64,000 nucleotides of DNA from Qiania dongpingensis (lineage in GTDB: Bacteria > Bacillota > Clostridia > Lachnospirales > Lachnospiraceae), in NCBI RefSeq assembly GCF_014337195.1, contig NZ_CP060634.1, forward strand, positions 1,426,001-1,490,000. The letters run 5' to 3'. Within the stretch, counting starts at the first letter, position 1. Every line of letters begins with the position of its first letter. Of this stretch, positions 31,632 through 40,316 are shown piece by piece. The notes under the pieces were generated by a model. It was not told where the DNA came from. It was given only the letters and a program-made list of their open reading frames with translations, and searched no databases. The translations under genes and the position numbers were made by a program.

Positions 31632-32672
31632 TTATCCGCGTTCTCCGCCTTGCAGGCGGCCGCCGTACATTTTTTCAAAATAATTGCTGTATTCTCCGCT
31701 CAGGATGTGCTTCCACCAGTCCTGATTGTCCAGATACCACTGAATGGTCATTTCAATTCCCGTATCAAAGGTATACTGGGGCTTCCAACCGAGCTGCGAT
31801 TCAATCTTCGTGGGATCGATGGCATAGCGGCGGTCATGGCCGGGCCTGTCCGTCACATATTGAATGAGGCTTTCAGGCTTGCCAAGGGCTTTTAAGATGG
31901 TCTTCACTACTTCCAGATTCGTGCGTTCATTGTGCCCGCCGATATTATAGACTTCTCCTACCGTCCCCTTCCGGATAATCAGGTCGATGGCCGCGCAGTG
32001 ATCGGAAACATGAAGCCAGTCGCGGACATTTTCTCCTTTTCCATATACCGGAAGACTTTCATCTGCCAGAGCCCGGCTGATCATCAGGGGAATCAGCTTC
32101 TCCGGGAAATGGTACGGGCCATAGTTATTGGAACATCTCGATACCGTCACCGGCATTCCGAAGGTCCTGTAATACGCAAGGACAAAAAGATCGGCGCTCG
32201 CCTTGCTGGCTGAATAGGGACTGGAGGTGTGTATCGGAGTCTCCTCCGTAAAGAAGAGGTCCGGCCTGTCCAGGGGCAGATCTCCGTATACTTCATCGGT
32301 GGACACCTGATGATACCGCTTCACTCCATATGCCCTGGAAGCATCCAGCAGTACCTGGGTACCGAGCACATTGGTCTGCACAAAAAGCCCCGGATTCGTG
32401 ATGGACCGGTCCACGTGGCTCTCCGCCGCAAAGTTCACCACCACATCAAATTTTTCTTTTTCGAACAGATCCATGATAAAAGGCCTGTCGGCAATGTCAC
32501 CCTTGACAAACGAATAATTGGGCTTGTCCTCCACCGGCTTAAGCGTCTCCAAATTTCCGGCGTAAGTCAGAAGGTCCAGATTCACGATCTGATCCTCCGG
32601 ATATTTATTAACCATGTAATGCACAAAATTCCCGCCGATGAAGCCGGCTCCACCCGTCACTAAAATCTTCAT
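31632..32672 (-). CDS. rfbB: dTDP-glucose 4,6-dehydratase
   Basis: Extended SDR enzyme that converts dTDP-glucose to dTDP-4-keto-6-deoxyglucose, the branch point for rhamnose and amino sugars. The 346-residue chain begins MKILVTGGAGFIGGNFVHYM; it has NFAAESHVDRSI, YHQVSTDEVYGDLPLDRPDL, the catalytic tyrosine in SPYSASKASADLFVLAY, and the NNYGPYHFPEKLIPLMI segment specific to RfbB. GAGGAA precedes the ATG. Its product can feed both RfbD and the WecE-like transaminase further along the window. Confidence 0.97.
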   Translation of the reverse strand: MKILVTGGAGFIGGNFVHYMVNKYPEDQIVNLDLLTYAGNLETLKPVEDKPNYSFVKGDIADRPFIMDLFEKEKFDVVVNFAAESHVDRSITNPGLFVQTNVLGTQVLLDASRAYGVKRYHQVSTDEVYGDLPLDRPDLFFTEETPIHTSSPYSASKASADLFVLAYYRTFGMPVTVSRCSNNYGPYHFPEKLIPLMISRALADESLPVYGKGENVRDWLHVSDHCAAIDLIIRKGTVGEVYNIGGHNERTNLEVVKTILKALGKPESLIQYVTDRPGHDRRYAIDPTKIESQLGWKPQYTFDTGIEMTIQWYLDNQDWWKHILSGEYSNYFEKMYGGRLQGGERG

Positions 32673-32719
32673 GTCATTTCCTCACTTTTTCTATCTTGCT
32701 TTCCGCATTGGAACTGCCG

Positions 32720-33610
32720 TCAGTCAAATTTCTTATCAATATATTTCCCATCCATGACATCCTTCAGATAGGCTCCATACTGGTTCTTCTTTAGGACCTC
32801 ATAGGTCTTCATAAGCTCACCCTTGCTGATCCATCCGCGCAGATACGCAATCTCCTCCAGGCAGGCTATTTTGCGGTGCTGATGAGTCTCCACCGTCTTC
32901 ACGAAATTGGTAGCGTCCACCAGGGATTCATGAGTCCCCGTATCCAGCCAGGTGAAGCCCTGTCCTAAAAGAGTCACTTCCAGTTCGCCGGCTTCCAGAT
33001 AAATCTTATTCAGATCGGTGATCTCCAGCTCTCCCCGGGCGGAAGGTTTCAGATTCTTTGCGTATTCCACGACCCGGTTGTCGTAAAAATAAAGTCCAGT
33101 CACACAATAGTTGGATTTGGGATGGGCCGGCTTCTCCTCCAGGGAGATTGCTTTCCCGTCCTCGTCGAATTCCACAATGCCGAACCGCTCCGGATCGTCC
33201 ACATAATATCCGAACACAGTCGCTCCCTTATCCTTTGCCGCCGCTTCCTGCAGGCGCTTCGTAAGGCCATGTCCATGAAAAATATTGTCTCCGAGCACCA
33301 TGGCGACCGAATCACTGCCGATAAACTCCTCGCCGATGATAAATGCCTGAGCCAATCCGTCAGGACTGGGCTGTACCGCATAAGACAGCTCGATGCCGAA
33401 CTGATTCCCGTCCCCCAACAGGGACTCAAAACGCGGCGTATCATCCGGCGTGGAGATGATGAGGATCTCCCGGATCCCGGCATTCATCAGTACAGATAAC
33501 GGATAATAGATCATCGGTTTATCATAAATGGGCAGCAGCTGTTTCGATGTCACTTTTGTCAGGGGATACAGACGTGTGCCGCTTCCTCCGGCAAGAATAA
33601 TACCTTTCAT
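32720..33610 (-). CDS. rfbA: Glucose-1-phosphate thymidylyltransferase
   Basis: Makes dTDP-glucose from glucose-1-phosphate and dTTP. The 296-residue protein starts [20 protein letters not shown], with [32 protein letters not shown], and the substrate-binding [17 protein letters not shown] and [20 protein letters not shown]. These match RfbA throughout its length. An AGGAGG site lies before the ATG. It is the first gene of rfbA-rfbB-rfbD and has its own promoter, divergent from galU. Confidence 0.97.
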   Translation of the reverse strand: MKGIILAGGSGTRLYPLTKVTSKQLLPIYDKPMIYYPLSVLMNAGIREILIISTPDDTPRFESLLGDGNQFGIELSYAVQPSPDGLAQAFIIGEEFIGSDSVAMVLGDNIFHGHGLTKRLQEAAAKDKGATVFGYYVDDPERFGIVEFDEDGKAISLEEKPAHPKSNYCVTGLYFYDNRVVEYAKNLKPSARGELEITDLNKIYLEAGELEVTLLGQGFTWLDTGTHESLVDATNFVKTVETHQHRKIACLEEIAYLRGWISKGELMKTYEVLKKNQYGAYLKDVMDGKYIDKKFD

Positions 33611-33668
33611 GGGAAACCTCCTGAATTGGTAAGATTTGCAAAGATCATATCATTGCACAAGTATTTAT

Positions 33669-33697
33669 AATATATCATAATCCACCTTCTTTTGCAA
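33669..33697 (-). promoter_or_regulatory. Promoter of the rfbABD genes
   Basis: On the minus strand TTGCAA at 33697-33692, 17 bases, TATATT at 33674-33669, leading to a leader of about 55 bases before rfbA. Confidence 0.55.
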
Positions 33698-33727
33698 TGC
33701 TGCAATGGACCGTAATGCGAAGATATC

Positions 33728-33756
33728 TTTACTTTTTCGGCCGGTGCTGATATGAT
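33728..33756 (+). promoter_or_regulatory. Promoter of galU
   Basis: TTTACT at 33728-33733, 17 bases, TATGAT at 33751-33756, about 45 bases before the galU start. It is divergent from and close to the rfbA promoter, so the two nucleotide-sugar units could share control. Confidence 0.6.
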
Positions 33757-33804
33757 AAAGTTATTAAAGTCCTGATTTTATCATGGACAGAAGGAGAATT
33801 CATT

Positions 33805-34701
33805 ATGCAGAAAAAACCTGTGAAAAAAGCTGTCATTCCGGCCGCCGGCCTGGGCACGCGTTTCCTCCCCGCCACCAAGGCGATCCCCAAGGAAATGCTG
33901 CCTATCGTAGACATTCCCACCATTCAGTATATCGTCGAAGAAGCCGTACAGAGCGGAATTGAAGAGATCCTCATCATCACCAATTCCAACAAGCACTGTA
34001 TGGAAAATCATTTTGATAAAAATTACGAGCTGGAGGCCCGGCTTCTGGAATCCGGCAAGCAGTGTGAGGCTGACCTGATCAACAGTATCGCCGGACTGGC
34101 CAATATCTACTATGTCCGTCAAAAGGAGCCCCGCGGGCTGGGACATGCCATTTTATGCGCCAAATCCTTCATTGGAAACGATCCCTTTGCCGTGCTTTTG
34201 GGGGACGACGTCGTCATCAACGAAGAGGGCCGGCCGGCGCTTCAGCAGCTGATAGACGCCTATAACCTCATCGGCGCTTCCGTGGTAGGCGTCCAGCAGG
34301 TAGCGGACAGCCAGGTCCATAAATATGGCATTGTCGCGCCGTCGGTTCATCAGCCCGCCTGTGATTCCCGCCTTAAAAAGCTCTATGATATGGTAGAAAA
34401 GCCCAAGCTGGAGGATGCTCCCAGTAATCTGGCCGTCCTGGGACGTTATGTCCTGAAGCCGGAAATCTTTGATTACCTGGAGACTCAGGGAGTCGGGGCG
34501 GGAGGAGAAATCCAGCTGACCGACGCCATCAAAAGACTCATGTATACCCAGGCGGTTTATGCCTACGATTTTGAAGGACACCGTTATGATGTAGGCGACA
34601 AATTCGGCTTCATTCAGGCCACCCTGGATTTCGCTCTGAAAAGAGAGGAGCTTCAGGAGCCCGTGGCGGCATATATCAAAGAGCTGGCTGAACGATTATA
34701 G
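33805..34701 (+). CDS. galU: UTP-glucose-1-phosphate uridylyltransferase
   Basis: Makes UDP-glucose. The 298-residue protein begins MQKKPVKKAVIPAAGLGTRF with the nucleotide-binding PAAGLGTRFLPATKAIPKEM, followed by IQYIVEEAVQSGIEEILIIT, NIYYVRQKEPRGLGHAILCA, the LLGDDVV metal site and MVEKPKLEDAPSNLAVLGRY. All are standard for bacterial GalU. AAGGAG lies before the ATG. UDP-glucose would serve the undecaprenyl-phosphate sugar transferase and glycosyltransferases in the polysaccharide loci. It is followed 33 bases later by lspA. Confidence 0.97.
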   Translation: MQKKPVKKAVIPAAGLGTRFLPATKAIPKEMLPIVDIPTIQYIVEEAVQSGIEEILIITNSNKHCMENHFDKNYELEARLLESGKQCEADLINSIAGLANIYYVRQKEPRGLGHAILCAKSFIGNDPFAVLLGDDVVINEEGRPALQQLIDAYNLIGASVVGVQQVADSQVHKYGIVAPSVHQPACDSRLKKLYDMVEKPKLEDAPSNLAVLGRYVLKPEIFDYLETQGVGAGGEIQLTDAIKRLMYTQAVYAYDFEGHRYDVGDKFGFIQATLDFALKREELQEPVAAYIKELAERL

Positions 34702-34734
34702 ACCGGCTTTTCATAAGAAAAGGAGGAGCTGTTC

Positions 34735-35181
34735 ATGGTATACCTCATTCTGGCCGCGTTCATCTTCGGCCTGGATCAATTTCTCAAAAACCGAATCGAG
34801 GCCCAGCAGGATGACGCTTTCCCCATCCGCCTTGACAACGGGATCCGTCTGGAAAAGCATCACAACAGAGGCTTCCTCTTAAATAAGCTGGAAGACAAGC
34901 CGGAGCTGGTAAAGAAGGTTTCCGTCCTTACCTTGATCCCGCTCCTCCTGTGGACTCTCTGGCTTTTTGCTAAAAAAGCTGGAAGCCTCGGTAAGGTCGG
35001 CGCCTCCTTTTTACTCGGAGGAGCCGCTTCCAACCTCTGCGACCGTCTGTTCCGCGGCTATGTGGTGGATTACATTCGTCTTCCCATTAAAAAAATCCGC
35101 CATATCATATTCAATATCGCGGATTTCTTCCTCTTTTTAGGCGCCGCCCTGTCGGCTGTCTATGGTTTATTCTCTAAATGA
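34735..35181 (+). CDS. lspA: Signal peptidase II-like protein
   Basis: Aspartic membrane protease that removes signal peptides from diacylglyceryl-modified prolipoproteins. The 148-residue protein has four hydrophobic helices and the family elements: DQFLKN in helix one, HNRGFLLN (NxGxxF-like), GGAASNLCDRLFRGYVVDYI with the first catalytic Asp, and IIFNIADFFLFLGA with the second. The N-terminus is a little shorter and the NRGF loop slightly different from common LspA, so it may be a paralogue of a main copy. GGAGG precedes the ATG. Its last eight bases overlap the end of the convergent minus-strand gene. Confidence 0.82.
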   Translation: MVYLILAAFIFGLDQFLKNRIEAQQDDAFPIRLDNGIRLEKHHNRGFLLNKLEDKPELVKKVSVLTLIPLLLWTLWLFAKKAGSLGKVGASFLLGGAASNLCDRLFRGYVVDYIRLPIKKIRHIIFNIADFFLFLGAALSAVYGLFSK

Positions 35182-35854
35182 TATATTTTTCCATTCTGTA
35201 TTTGTTCATCATTTCTTTAAAAATCTCGCCGTTGGAAGGAGGAGTATAGGTGATAGCGTTGGCGCCCGCGTTAATGGTGCGTCGGATGCTGTCGCTCGTA
35301 TTGCCTCCCGTAGCGATGATCGGCACATGGGGGAATTCTTCCCGTATCTTCGCCACAATCTCCGGTGTCTTTTCTGCTCCTGACACATTCAGGATGGAAG
35401 CGCCGCTCTCCAGACGCTTCGCGATATCCGTCTTTTCCGATACTACCGTTATGACGATTGGGATCTCCACTTTTTTCCGCAGATATTCCAGTGTCTCATT
35501 GGGGGTCGGCGCATTCACCACCACACCCTGGGCTCCCTGAAATTCCGCATCTTCCGCCAGATTTGTCACACGTTTTCCCGTTGTTGTTCCCCCTCCGACC
35601 CCGCAGAGTACCGGCAGATCAGAAGCCGTGATCAAGGCGTGGGTGATGATGGGCTGGGGCGTGAACGGATAAACCGCCATGACCGCATTGGCGTTGCAGT
35701 TTCGGATGATTGCGATATCTGTGGTGAACACCAGTGACTTGATCAGTTTTCCAAAAATCCGTATGCCGCTGGCTTCTTCCACGATCTCCGGCAGCAGCAC
35801 CATATGTTTCCTAAGGTTTCCTTCAATGACAGGCACATATTTTTCGTTTCCCAT
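35174..35854 (-). CDS. Beta/alpha-barrel protein of unknown function
   Basis: A 226-residue TIM-barrel-like protein. Visible segments include VLCGVGGGTTTGKRVTNLAE, QGVVVNAPTP, VSEKTDIAKRLESGASILNV and PIIATGGNTSDSIRRTINAG, resembling phosphate-binding strands of KDPG-aldolase- or NAD-pathway-type barrels (GGN near the C-terminus), but I cannot place it in a known enzyme family. Homologues are usually annotated as hydrolase or hypothetical. ATG at 35854 is preferred over TTG at 35860 because AGGAGG lies seven bases before it. Its 3' end overlaps the lspA 3' end by eight bases on the opposite strand. Confidence 0.75.
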   Translation of the reverse strand: MGNEKYVPVIEGNLRKHMVLLPEIVEEASGIRIFGKLIKSLVFTTDIAIIRNCNANAVMAVYPFTPQPIITHALITASDLPVLCGVGGGTTTGKRVTNLAEDAEFQGAQGVVVNAPTPNETLEYLRKKVEIPIVITVVSEKTDIAKRLESGASILNVSGAEKTPEIVAKIREEFPHVPIIATGGNTSDSIRRTINAGANAITYTPPSNGEIFKEMMNKYRMEKYII

Positions 35855-35908
35855 AGGCAAGCCTCCTTATCATAAGATAATTCACAATAGATCATATATA
35901 AATGTTTT

Positions 35909-37687
35909 TCACAAAGATATCGTCTGAAATACCCGGAACAGGTTCAGCCCTCCGTAACCGGTTGCCCTGTTGGGGTAGGACACATTGGCCGAACGGTCGG
36001 CCCCTCTGATCATCAGGCTTTTAATATCCCGGGTCCTCATCGCCGGATAATTCCCCTGTATGATCCCCCATTCCAGAAGAAGAGCAGCGGCTCCTGCCCC
36101 ATGGGCGGCGGCTATGCTGGTACCGCTTTTTGTCCCGAATCTGCCGCCCGGAAAAGCTCCGTATACATCAACTCCCGGCGCCACCAGATCCGGCTTGACG
36201 TCCCCCGTCCTGCTGTAACCGCGCCCGGAATGGATATAGAGGCTGTTCAGCCTGTGGTTATACGCCCCGAAGGTTATCGGGTACTGTGCCCCCGACGGGA
36301 CCGTCAGTGTCGTATCAGGATTCGGCCTCAAGAATACGGTATCCTCCTCTACGAACTCCTCCATCGGCAGCCAGATGTGGAACTGCCCATTGGAAAACTG
36401 CTCATTGTATACAGCCAGCGTCCAGATTCCAGGCGTCGGGTCTGCCATTCGTATCCGGATCACACTGCTGCCTGAGCCCTTCTCGATCAGCTGATAGTCC
36501 ACATAGATCACTGTTCTTTCCATGGTAAACTGGAACACACTGTTCTGGTTGAGCCTCGGCACCACCCGCGCGGTGCCTTCACCCGTGGGAGAAAGAATCT
36601 GTATCCCATAGACCTCCGGCGCCTCCGCCCAAAGCTCCATGGTTATCCCATTTTCATTCTGAGGCACTCGGATCTCTACAAAGTCATTTCCGCCTCTGGT
36701 TGCAATCGTTCCGAAATAATGATGCGATCTGTTGGACTCATTCCCGGCCGCTATCGCCACCGCCGTGCCAAGCTGGACCGCCGCATTATTCAGAGTCTGG
36801 CTGAGAGGCGCGTTTCCTGCGTGATCCCCCCAGTTAGTCCCCACGCCAATGAGGATCACGAGGGGCATCCCAAGCTCCCGGCTGATTTCCAGCAGATACC
36901 GCACCCCCATCATAAGATCCGTTTCCTGATAGGCTTCTGCCGACTCTTTGACCAAATAATACTGCCGGAGATACGCTTTGGCCGGCTTCAGCTTCACCAT
37001 AGCTATGGACGCTGCGGAAGCGGCTCCTGTGAACTCTTCTTCCCGGAGCTCGCTCCCCGCCGCTATGGAAGCCAAAAAAGTTCCGTGCCCTTCCTGGTCC
37101 ACAGAGGGGACGATGGAAAGGGCGTCGCCGGATGCCAGAGCCTCATTGATATCGTCCTCTGTATATTCGGAACCGTACTGGATTCCGGCAGGCAGCTTTC
37201 CCGTCTGAATGGTCTGATCCCAGATCCGAAGTATCCTGGTCCTTCCCGACGCATTCCGGAATACCTGGTTCTGATAATCGATCCCGGTGTCGATCAGCCC
37301 CACCAGCACCCCTCTCCCCGTCAGGTTCAGGACCGGCTGATTCTTTGTACGCAGGATTCCCGACGCTTCCATGCTGGTCGTATCCGTGAGCCCATAGAGC
37401 TTGGGGATCGTCGCGTAATCATAAAACTGAACCGACAAAGGAGGCAGGTATCTTTTGCTTATATGTAAGATTCCCTGATACTCTGAAGCTCTCTCCACAC
37501 AAAAGGAACTGCCCAGCTCATCAATGGGATTCCACTGATCCAGAGGATAGATGAAATCTTCATAATCATCCGACAGTATACGCTCTCGGCACGCCTCGGC
37601 GGTATCATTTAAAGGACTTTCATCCTCCGGCAGCTCTTGTCCTTCCAATCCAACTATTCGGGTGTCTATCTTTCGGCCGTCTTCCAT
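35909..37687 (-). CDS. Subtilisin-like S8 family protease (Csp-like)
   Basis: A 592-residue subtilase without signal peptide. The catalytic triad is intact: Asp133 in GLIDTGIDYQ, His201 in QEGHGTFLAS, and Ser524 in GTKSGTSIAAAHGAGA. An N-terminal region of about 120 residues acts as a prodomain, and roughly 150 residues between the His and Ser carry a beta-rich insert (GGNDFVEIRVPQNENGITME), as in the Clostridial Csp germination proteases and their Lachnospiraceae relatives. A role in processing or germination is possible but not shown. The ATG at 37687 has only a weak ribosome site. It lies 37 bases after clpX and is likely cotranscribed with it. Confidence 0.88.
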   Translation of the reverse strand: MEDGRKIDTRIVGLEGQELPEDESPLNDTAEACRERILSDDYEDFIYPLDQWNPIDELGSSFCVERASEYQGILHISKRYLPPLSVQFYDYATIPKLYGLTDTTSMEASGILRTKNQPVLNLTGRGVLVGLIDTGIDYQNQVFRNASGRTRILRIWDQTIQTGKLPAGIQYGSEYTEDDINEALASGDALSIVPSVDQEGHGTFLASIAAGSELREEEFTGAASAASIAMVKLKPAKAYLRQYYLVKESAEAYQETDLMMGVRYLLEISRELGMPLVILIGVGTNWGDHAGNAPLSQTLNNAAVQLGTAVAIAAGNESNRSHHYFGTIATRGGNDFVEIRVPQNENGITMELWAEAPEVYGIQILSPTGEGTARVVPRLNQNSVFQFTMERTVIYVDYQLIEKGSGSSVIRIRMADPTPGIWTLAVYNEQFSNGQFHIWLPMEEFVEEDTVFLRPNPDTTLTVPSGAQYPITFGAYNHRLNSLYIHSGRGYSRTGDVKPDLVAPGVDVYGAFPGGRFGTKSGTSIAAAHGAGAAALLLEWGIIQGNYPAMRTRDIKSLMIRGADRSANVSYPNRATGYGGLNLFRVFQTISL

Positions 37688-37724
37688 ATGGCTGACACAT
37701 TCCCACTCTATTCATCGTATTATG

Positions 37725-39263
37725 CTATGCATGAACTCCCAGTCTCATGACTCCTCTCATATCGATTATGGGACCGCCGGTCTTTTCAATATAGGCTCTC
37801 GTGATCGTCACGCGGCCGATGTTGTCATCTTTCGGTATCTCGTACATGATGTCCAGCATGTACTCCTCCAGGATTGCCCGGAGCGCTCTGGCGCCGGTAT
37901 GCTTCTCCATCGCCTTTTCCGCAATGGCTTCCAGCGCCTCATCTTCAAACAAAAGCTGTACCTCATCCATCTGAAGGAGCTTTTCATACTGCTTCAGGAT
38001 GGCGTTCCTCGGCTCCTTCAGGATACGTACCATGAATTCCTTCGTCAGTGCCTCCAAAGATACCAGAACAGGAAGCCGTCCCAAGAACTCCGGGATCATT
38101 CCGAATTTTCTCAGATCGTCGATCTCTGCCTTGCAGAGCAGGTTCTCTTCTTTATCGTATTTATCCTTCAGCTCCGCCTTAAAGCCTATGGAGGATTCTT
38201 TCGTCAGCCGCTCCTTGATGATCTCCTCCAGGTCCGGAAACGCTCCGCCGCAGATGAACAGGATGTTCGTCGTATTCACCGTTGTCATAGGAACCATCGC
38301 ATTCTTGCTGTTGGCCCCCACCGGTACTTCAACCTCGCTTCCCTCCAGCATCTTCAGAAGCTCCTGCTGAACGGATTCTCCGCTGACATCCCTCGTATTC
38401 GTGTTACGTTTCTTGGCGATCTTATCGATCTCATCAATATAGATGATTCCGCGCTCTGCCTTCTCCACATCGTTCCCGGCCGCCGCCAGGAGCTTGGAGA
38501 CCACGCTCTCAATGTCATCCCCGATATATCCTGCCTCCGTAAGAGAGGTGGCATCCGCAATGGCCAGGGGCACATCCAAAAGCCTCGCCAGCGTCTTTAC
38601 CAGGTACGTTTTTCCGCTGCCCGTGGGCCCCAGGAGCAGCATGTTGGACTTTTCAATCTCTACGCCGTCGGCGTTATCAGAGCCGACCCGCTTATAGTGA
38701 TTGTACACCGCCACGGATATGGCTTTCTTCGCCTTTTCCTGCCCGACCACATACTCATCCAGCATCTTTTTGATTTTATGAGGCGCGGGAATCACCCGAC
38801 GGTCAAACTTCGGTTTCTCATCTTTGGCCTTCTTTTTCTTCACCTTCTGGTTTTTGGGAATTTCCCTCTCACCCAGGCCAAGATCCGCCAGATTTATGAC
38901 GCCCACCCCCGGCATATTGGAAAGGCCGGAAAGGTCGAGACCGCCCTGTCCATTGCCGGGAATATTGACATTTACGCCGTACGGGGAACCATTTTTGTCA
39001 AAGGTATCAAAGGCTTTCTGCATGCAATCAGAACAAATGACGATGCCGCCGGGCATGGTGATCATTTTCCCGGCTTTACTCTCCGGCCTGTGGCACATAC
39101 AGCATATCATCTCATAATCGTCATCGTCGTCGCTGTCCTGCGCGGCTTCTTCTGCCGCCGCCGTGTCAGACACATCCTCTTTTTGAATATCCGTATGGTT
39201 CTCTTCCGTAAATTCTGTTTCTATATTATCATTCTTATCGTTTTTATTATATTCTTCTGACAT
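37725..39263 (-). CDS. clpX: ClpX-like AAA+ unfoldase with extended acidic N-terminus
   Basis: ATP-dependent unfoldase related to ClpX, 512 residues against about 420 for typical ClpX. An acidic stretch (about 1-50) precedes the zinc finger (Cys54/55, Cys57, Cys77, Cys80). A Gly-rich, then Lys-rich linker (about 95-155) leads to the AAA+ core: Walker A GPTGSGKT (212-219), pore loop GYIG (245-248), Walker B IIYIDEID (273-280), and the ClpP-contact tripeptide IGF (359-361). The RKH substrate loop of ClpX (GGRKHP) is replaced by PVGANSKNAM. No clpP or tig is adjacent. It may be a second, specialised ClpX rather than the main one. A consensus-like promoter lies upstream. Confidence 0.85.
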   Translation of the reverse strand: MSEEYNKNDKNDNIETEFTEENHTDIQKEDVSDTAAAEEAAQDSDDDDDYEMICCMCHRPESKAGKMITMPGGIVICSDCMQKAFDTFDKNGSPYGVNVNIPGNGQGGLDLSGLSNMPGVGVINLADLGLGEREIPKNQKVKKKKAKDEKPKFDRRVIPAPHKIKKMLDEYVVGQEKAKKAISVAVYNHYKRVGSDNADGVEIEKSNMLLLGPTGSGKTYLVKTLARLLDVPLAIADATSLTEAGYIGDDIESVVSKLLAAAGNDVEKAERGIIYIDEIDKIAKKRNTNTRDVSGESVQQELLKMLEGSEVEVPVGANSKNAMVPMTTVNTTNILFICGGAFPDLEEIIKERLTKESSIGFKAELKDKYDKEENLLCKAEIDDLRKFGMIPEFLGRLPVLVSLEALTKEFMVRILKEPRNAILKQYEKLLQMDEVQLLFEDEALEAIAEKAMEKHTGARALRAILEEYMLDIMYEIPKDDNIGRVTITRAYIEKTGGPIIDMRGVMRLGVHA

Positions 39264-39289
39264 ATATCTCTCCTCTTTTCTCTTTCTCC

Positions 39290-39318
39290 ATTATATATGA
39301 GAACAATGGCACGGACAA
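39290..39318 (-). promoter_or_regulatory. Promoter of the clpX-S8 protease unit
   Basis: On the minus strand TTGTCC at 39318-39313, 17 bases, TATAAT at 39295-39290, about 27 bases before the start codon. Confidence 0.65.
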
Positions 39319-39360
39319 GTAAACTTTTTATTAACCAAATATGAATAAATCCTATTATTC

Positions 39361-39389
39361 TGGACGCTGTCATCATACCGCAGTATAAT
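39361..39389 (+). promoter_or_regulatory. Promoter of the methyltransferase gene
   Basis: TGGACG at 39361-39366, 17 bases, perfect TATAAT at 39384-39389. It is divergent from the clpX promoter. Confidence 0.55.
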
Positions 39390-39430
39390 AAAAAACACAA
39401 GAAAATATATTGAAACCGGAGGATATGGCC

Positions 39431-40183
39431 ATGAACATAAACTGGAATGCCGACAAATACACGGAACAGTTCGGATTTGTCCATCACTATGGAGAAGACG
39501 TCCTGAAGCTCCTGGATCTGACTCCCGGACAGACAGTCCTGGATCTCGGCTGCGGCAACGGCGCCCTCACGGAAAAGCTTGATTTGGCAGGCGCAAAGGT
39601 CATCGGAATGGACGCTTCTGCAGAAATGTTAAAGACCGCCAGAGCACTTCATCCTGATCTGACTTTCTTACAGGCGGATGCCACTGACTTTTCCCTGGAG
39701 GAACCGGCGGATGCAGTCTTCTCCAACGCCGTATTCCATTGGATCGACGATCAGGATGCCCTGCTTTCCTGTATCCGTAAGTCTTTAAAACCCGGCGGAC
39801 AGCTGGTCTGTGAATTCGGAGGGCATGGGTGCGCCGGGATTATTCATGACGCTCTGGCAAAGGCCTTTTCCCGCCGTGGCATCCCTTACGCAAACACCTT
39901 TTATTTTCCCACCATCGGAGAATATACGCCCATACTGGAACGCCACGGCCTCCGGACTGTGTATGCTTCTCTTTTTGACCGTTTCACGCCTTTGGAGGGA
40001 CCGGACGGCGTCGCCGACTGGATACGGATGTTTATAAAAGAACCATTCAGCAGCCTTTCTCCGGAAACATCTCTGGATATTATCAAAGAAGCTGCTGAGG
40101 AAACACGGCCAGCCCTTTTCCGTGGCGGTATCTGGCACGCAGATTACGTCCGTATACGCCTGAAGGCAGTGCGCGTTGATTAG
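39431..40183 (+). CDS. Class I SAM-dependent methyltransferase
   Basis: A 250-residue methyltransferase. The SAM site is seen as VLDLGCGNGALTEKL (motif I) and GMDASAEMLKTARALHPDL (motif II acidic end), with DAVFSNAVFHWIDDQDALLS as motif III/IV and PGGQLVCEFGGHG following. The order resembles trans-aconitate or ubiquinone-type small-molecule methyltransferases (Methyltransf_11/25). The substrate is unknown. The ATG at 39431 is used because GGAGG is eight bases upstream; the frame is open back to a TTG at 39410. It is monocistronic and divergent from clpX. Confidence 0.88.
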   Translation: MNINWNADKYTEQFGFVHHYGEDVLKLLDLTPGQTVLDLGCGNGALTEKLDLAGAKVIGMDASAEMLKTARALHPDLTFLQADATDFSLEEPADAVFSNAVFHWIDDQDALLSCIRKSLKPGGQLVCEFGGHGCAGIIHDALAKAFSRRGIPYANTFYFPTIGEYTPILERHGLRTVYASLFDRFTPLEGPDGVADWIRMFIKEPFSSLSPETSLDIIKEAAEETRPALFRGGIWHADYVRIRLKAVRVD

Positions 40184-40212
40184 CTCTGGCTTCCAAGATT
40201 TTCTTAAAAGAT

Positions 40213-40261
40213 AAAAACGCCCCGGGAACTATGCGGAGTTTACTCCGCGCAGTCCCTGGGG
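40213..40261 (-). terminator. Intrinsic terminator after the HtrA-like gene
   Basis: On the minus strand GCCCCAGGGACT pairs with AGTTCCCGGGGC, with a second inner stem GCGGAGT/ACTCCGC, then GTTTTTATC. The methyltransferase gene converges on it from the other side and could use it less efficiently. Confidence 0.85.
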
Positions 40262-40316
40262 CATTGTCTTGCAGTCTTATTTTCGTTCCGGCATCTTAAA
40301 GCCAGAAAGGGCTTAT

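Noticed and set aside
37662..39260. Plus-strand open frame of about 530 codons
   Set aside because: Antisense to clpX across its whole length; His- and Leu-rich shadow with no domain.
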